Assembly: GCA_964036155.1 (NCBI GenBank)
Contig: OZ038423.1
Coordinates: forward strand, 71,625,249 to 71,689,248
Reading direction: 5' to 3'
Source: Diploscapter coronatus
Lineage: Eukaryota; Nematoda; Chromadorea; Rhabditida; Rhabditidae
DNA: 64,000 nt
The translations under genes and the position numbers were made by a program. The notes beneath the pieces were generated by a model. The model was not told the origin of the DNA. It ran no database searches and was given only the letters and a program-made list of their open reading frames with translations. Shown piece after piece: positions 60,901 through 64,000 of this stretch. How positions within the stretch are numbered: the first letter of the stretch is position 1; the number at the start of each line of letters is the position of its first letter.

Positions 60901-62804
60901 TCCCATGGAGCCGAATCCTGCCTCTTCTTCAAGACAAAAATCGAGACAAAGAGTCTTCAGACCGAGCCGATACACGAACCCTGACCCCGAACAGGAGCAG
61001 AATGCCAAGGCTGTGAGTGATGTGGGAACATTTTGGAACTTGATTTTATGCGAATTTTTCAGGAAAAGGAAACCATCGAATTGATGAAGCAGATGAGTCT
61101 CAACCCATCAATGAAAAACATGCAGAAGGTGGGAATTTCTTTAAACTTTCATATTTCGATTTTTTTCAATTAGTAATTTTTCCTCCAAGATTTTTTATTT
61201 CCTAAAAAAATTTAACGAAATACTCATGGTCAGTTTTTCTCTCGAGTTTCTTTATCCTTATAAGTATGTATTTTATTTTTATACTTTACTTCTTTCTAAA
61301 AATTCTCGAGAAAAGGTTTGTTTAAACCTAAAAATGTTCAATTTCAGTACCCCGACTTCCGTCCGTCGTTCGACTCGACCCGCCCCCCGCCGAATTACCC
61401 CTCGACCTCATCCTCTCAAACGGCAGTTCCGCCCTCTGTCATGTCTGTTTTGGCAGTGCAACCCTCCGTGCCGAATCCATTCAACCCGATGCCCGTCTCT
61501 GCAGTGCTAGGCATGCATCATCCCGTCCCACACCACTCCTTCATCCTTCCTCACCCAAATCAGCTCGTGAATAGTTTGCAGGTGGGAAAGCCATAGCATT
61601 TGAGCAAAGACTTGAATTTTTAAAATTCCAAAATCGAAATGAAAGTTGAGAAAGGCAAAGCTTTACTACTTTAATTTCATAACTGATTCATACCAATGAT
61701 TAGAACTGATTTGAGCTAACAACGAGATATTTTTAGATTTTAGGATGAGTTTTGAATCAAGTTCGAGCTAAACATTAGAAAGACACTTTCAGGGCCCGCC
61801 CATTCCCGTGCCACCGCCTCAGCAGTCCGGCTACTTCTTCGGGAACAGTCGCACTCGTCCTCAGCCTCACCCTCACCAGCTGCAAAGATCGATTTCCACC
61901 CCACAACAAACACAACAAATCCACCCGAAACAGACCAAATTGACCGATTTGAAACCTTCTACGGTATGTGTTGACTTTTATCTGTCAAAGCTTTTACTCC
62001 TGAAGGTCTCATTTTTGGATAGACTCTAAAATGATTCGGAAGATTTTTGTTAGAAAAGTCGAGTTTGTCTTTTATATTTGACTTTTCGGAGATTTTCTTC
62101 GGAAGAGTCGTTTTTCGATAAATTCAGAAATTCTTTTGAAAGATCGTATCAAGAGTAGAAAATGTGTTAATTTGCAAAAAAAAACATTGAAACAATTATA
62201 TAAATTTCAGGTCTCAATCCCGAACCGGAATCGATACGAGTCGAACAAGGCTTCTGCCTCTAGTCGATCGAAACCAACGACGCTGAGCGGCGAGAAGACG
62301 GTTCTCGAGCTGAAGTCCAAATCCACCGATGAAGAGCCAGGCAACAGGGAAAAGAAGACACAGCCTCTCAGGGAATCGCCAATCATGAACGAATCCCTGC
62401 CGATTCATGTTAGAACAGGTGAAATTTTATGCATATTTGCAGCTTTGCCTAGTAAATGAAAATCATTTTTCCAAGATCTTCGATACCTCAGCAAATATAT
62501 TACAAAATGCAATGCAAAAAGAATCGAAAATTGGCAGTTTACTTTTATTGTTCTCTTTCCTAATTATATCGCTTACTTCAAGATTCTGACATTTTCGATT
62601 GGATGCATTTTCGAATATTCTCATATTCCAGGCCTCGTGATGACCTCGGAAAGCAGCATTTTGCCTGAGAACTCCCCCGTTCCGTTATCCAACAACGAGA
62701 CGGGCGACGAGTCGACTGGGAGTGGAATTGGGAAGAAGAAGACGACTAGGAAAAGCAGAGTCGTCGCCAATTTTACCGGAAAAGTGGAGAAAAGTGCAGA
62801 ATAA
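51930..62804 (+). CDS. xrn-1: 5'-3' exoribonuclease 1 (XRN1)
   Basis: Cytoplasmic enzyme that degrades decapped mRNA and miRNAs in P-bodies. More than 40 exons give about 1,800 residues. The start [20 protein letters not shown] is typical. The catalytic core is complete: [40 protein letters not shown] with the conserved Lys/Arg, [17 protein letters not shown] (metal-binding Glu), [20 protein letters not shown] (metal-binding Asp), [17 protein letters not shown], then [20 protein letters not shown]. The PAZ/Tudor, KOW-like ([19 protein letters not shown]) and SH3-like modules follow (about 57-59.4 kb). The tail from about 59.7 kb is Lys/Glu-rich, then Pro/Gln-rich ([29 protein letters not shown]), and ends [17 protein letters not shown]. 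Lysine-rich insertion [17 protein letters not shown] lies inside the core. The intron at about 57640-57955 carries a transposon copy. Some small exon edges are approximate. Confidence 0.95.
57700..57868. mobile_element. MITE copy 1 (CAGACTTG-ended) in an xrn-1 intron
   Basis: A 169-bp element with 24-bp terminal inverted repeats: CAGACTTGCAAGTTTTCGAA then CCGC at 57700-57723, and its complement at 57845-57868 with a single mismatch. The middle has A-rich sequence around GAAGAACATATCTTC. It lies inside the intron following the [15 protein letters not shown] exon. A related element is at 63147-63294. It has no coding capacity, so it is non-autonomous. Confidence 0.75.
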
Positions 62805-64000
62805 ACAGGTAAAGTCATTTTCTAGACTAGTAATGACGCTTGTCAATGATACAACTCGTGAAATTTGTCTGAAAACTTTAATTACAGGGATTTACTTGCA
62901 TTTGTTTTGTTAATCTTCGCCATACAATTTGGCTCATTTTTGTAAAATTCATCTACTTTTCTAAAAAAAAGGTGACTTTCACAATCACTCAAATATTTTG
63001 TATGGCTTATTAACATAATAATTAACAACCATTACTATTGATGTGTCAGTATCTCTGTCCACTGTTTCTCAGTTTTTAGTTGTGATGCCAAATTTCGGAG
63101 CGGGCTCTGTACAAAATGTGTTGCTCTATTCTAATTCACCGGATTTCAGACTTGCAAATTTTCAAACCCGCGAGTGCCCGCATGAAAGAACACATATTAT
63201 TGAGATAAAAAAGAGCACGTCTTCTTTCCGCTTCTCGAAAAACATACTATTTCGTTCATGCGAGCACCCGCGGGTTTGAAAACCTGTCCGTCTGGTCGAT
63301 TTTCAAAGTCCAAAATTTCTCGACTTTAATGCCGCCATTTTACTCATTTAGTATTTCATTTTCCTCGGGCTTTTAATTGGTTTTTGGTGATTTACATTTA
63401 GTATCTTATTTTATTTTTGGCTTAAGCAAAGTTGTTCTAACTACACTCATTTTATATCAGAATTTCCCTAATGGTCTCTATTTTCAACGTTTATCTAGTG
63501 TATTTTATCACCCCTTTGAAATTCGAGTTATCTTTATCATTTCTAATTCCTAATTCTAGGTATTCTTGTTTAACTTTCAAGAGTCCTATCTCGTTTGATC
63601 ATAAAACTAGCCTATTCATTGTAAAGTGTTGGTGTTAGCTAGTGTCGAAATAAATAATAGGCAAAATTTTGGGAGAATTTATTTAAAACTCGAGAAAATT
63701 GACAATAAAATCGCGATGATGACGAGTGTTTAACAAATAAGAATAACAACGAAGAAATGATTGACGATTTGAAGGGGAATTGATAAAATTTTCAAAGAAG
63801 AGAATGGAGAAATAAGAAATAACGAGAGAAATGAAGACCTAACAGAACAAACTAACTCTTGAAAATCAACATTAATGGACGAATACCTACTTTCTAATGA
63901 ATAAACTCGATGAAGACTAGCAAATACACCGCTTACGTAAAATCTGCTCCAATGCTAAATATGAATGAAGCAACTCTCTAAATTTATCAATGGAGCGCAT
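62805..64000. other. xrn-1 3' flank and AT-rich terminal sequence
   Basis: After the xrn-1 stop come a second MITE copy (63147-63294), further AT-rich sequence with AATAAA-type signals (for example about 63648-63656), and a terminal stretch with many AAATAA and GAA repeats. I see no exon of another gene up to the window end. Confidence 0.5.
63147..63294. mobile_element. MITE copy 2 (CAGACTTG-ended) downstream of xrn-1
   Basis: A 148-bp element whose left end (63147-63186, starting CAGACTTGCAAATTTTCAAA then CCCGCGAG) pairs with the right end (63255-63294, ending GTCCGTCTG) over about 40 nt with a few mismatches. Its left end and its AAGAGCACGTCTTC centre resemble copy 1. GC-rich stem segments (CCCGCGAGTGCCCGCATGAA) stand out from the AT-rich surroundings. 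Confidence 0.75.

Overview
This window comes from a nematode nuclear genome. It is AT-rich (roughly two-thirds A+T by eye). Nearly every gene is cut into many small exons with nematode-style acceptors (TTTTCAG or TTTTAG directly before the exon), several introns are only 44-60 nt, and several start codons sit a few bases after an acceptor-like TTTCAG, as expected for spliced-leader trans-splicing. The genes are more intron-rich than their Caenorhabditis elegans counterparts (the beta-tubulin gene has 9 coding exons and the XRN1 gene more than 40), so I favour a rhabditid-like nematode outside the elegans group; the species cannot be fixed from the sequence. Exon models were built by hand from splice phase and protein similarity recalled from memory.

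Left part (1-19.2 kb), conserved housekeeping genes: the 5' end of mitochondrial succinyl-CoA:3-ketoacid CoA transferase (minus, runs off the window), a UBE2J1/Ubc6-type ER-anchored E2 (plus), carnosine N-methyltransferase CARNMT1 (minus), then a same-strand run on the minus strand: WDR33/pfs-2, YRDC, CAMKMT and a CENP-S/MHF1-like histone-fold protein. The last three are tightly packed (about 75 and 270 nt apart) and look like a trans-spliced operon.

Middle part (19.2-29.7 kb), accessory and less stable: a small Cys-rich protein gene, a secreted VWA plus C-type-lectin gene, an F-box/Kelch gene with an in-frame TGA, a MACPF (perforin/MPEG-like) gene with an in-frame TAA, and several inverted-repeat elements. 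It is followed by a highly conserved, GC-rich-coding beta-tubulin gene (29.7-32.4 kb).

Right part (33-64 kb): a five-pass membrane protein of unknown family, a secreted or signal-anchored Cys-rich protein (CPG4-like at best), an ASCL3/4-type bHLH factor, the APC/C activator Cdh1 (fzr-1), a Polyhomeotic-like Polycomb protein (HD1-like motif, FCS zinc finger and C-terminal SAM), and the cytoplasmic 5'-3' exonuclease XRN1.

WDR33 (3' end formation) and XRN1 (mRNA decay) are both mRNA-processing factors and FZR1, CENP-S and tubulin all serve cell division, but nothing in the layout suggests a dedicated gene cluster. I found no CRISPR array, tRNA, rRNA or obvious horizontally acquired system. The items most worth checking are an 82-83 nt structured sequence present at two intergenic sites, two copies of a small CAGACTTG-ended inverted-repeat transposon, a 93-nt hairpin between convergent genes, the complete Polyhomeotic architecture in a nematode, and the two adjacent nonsense-bearing genes.
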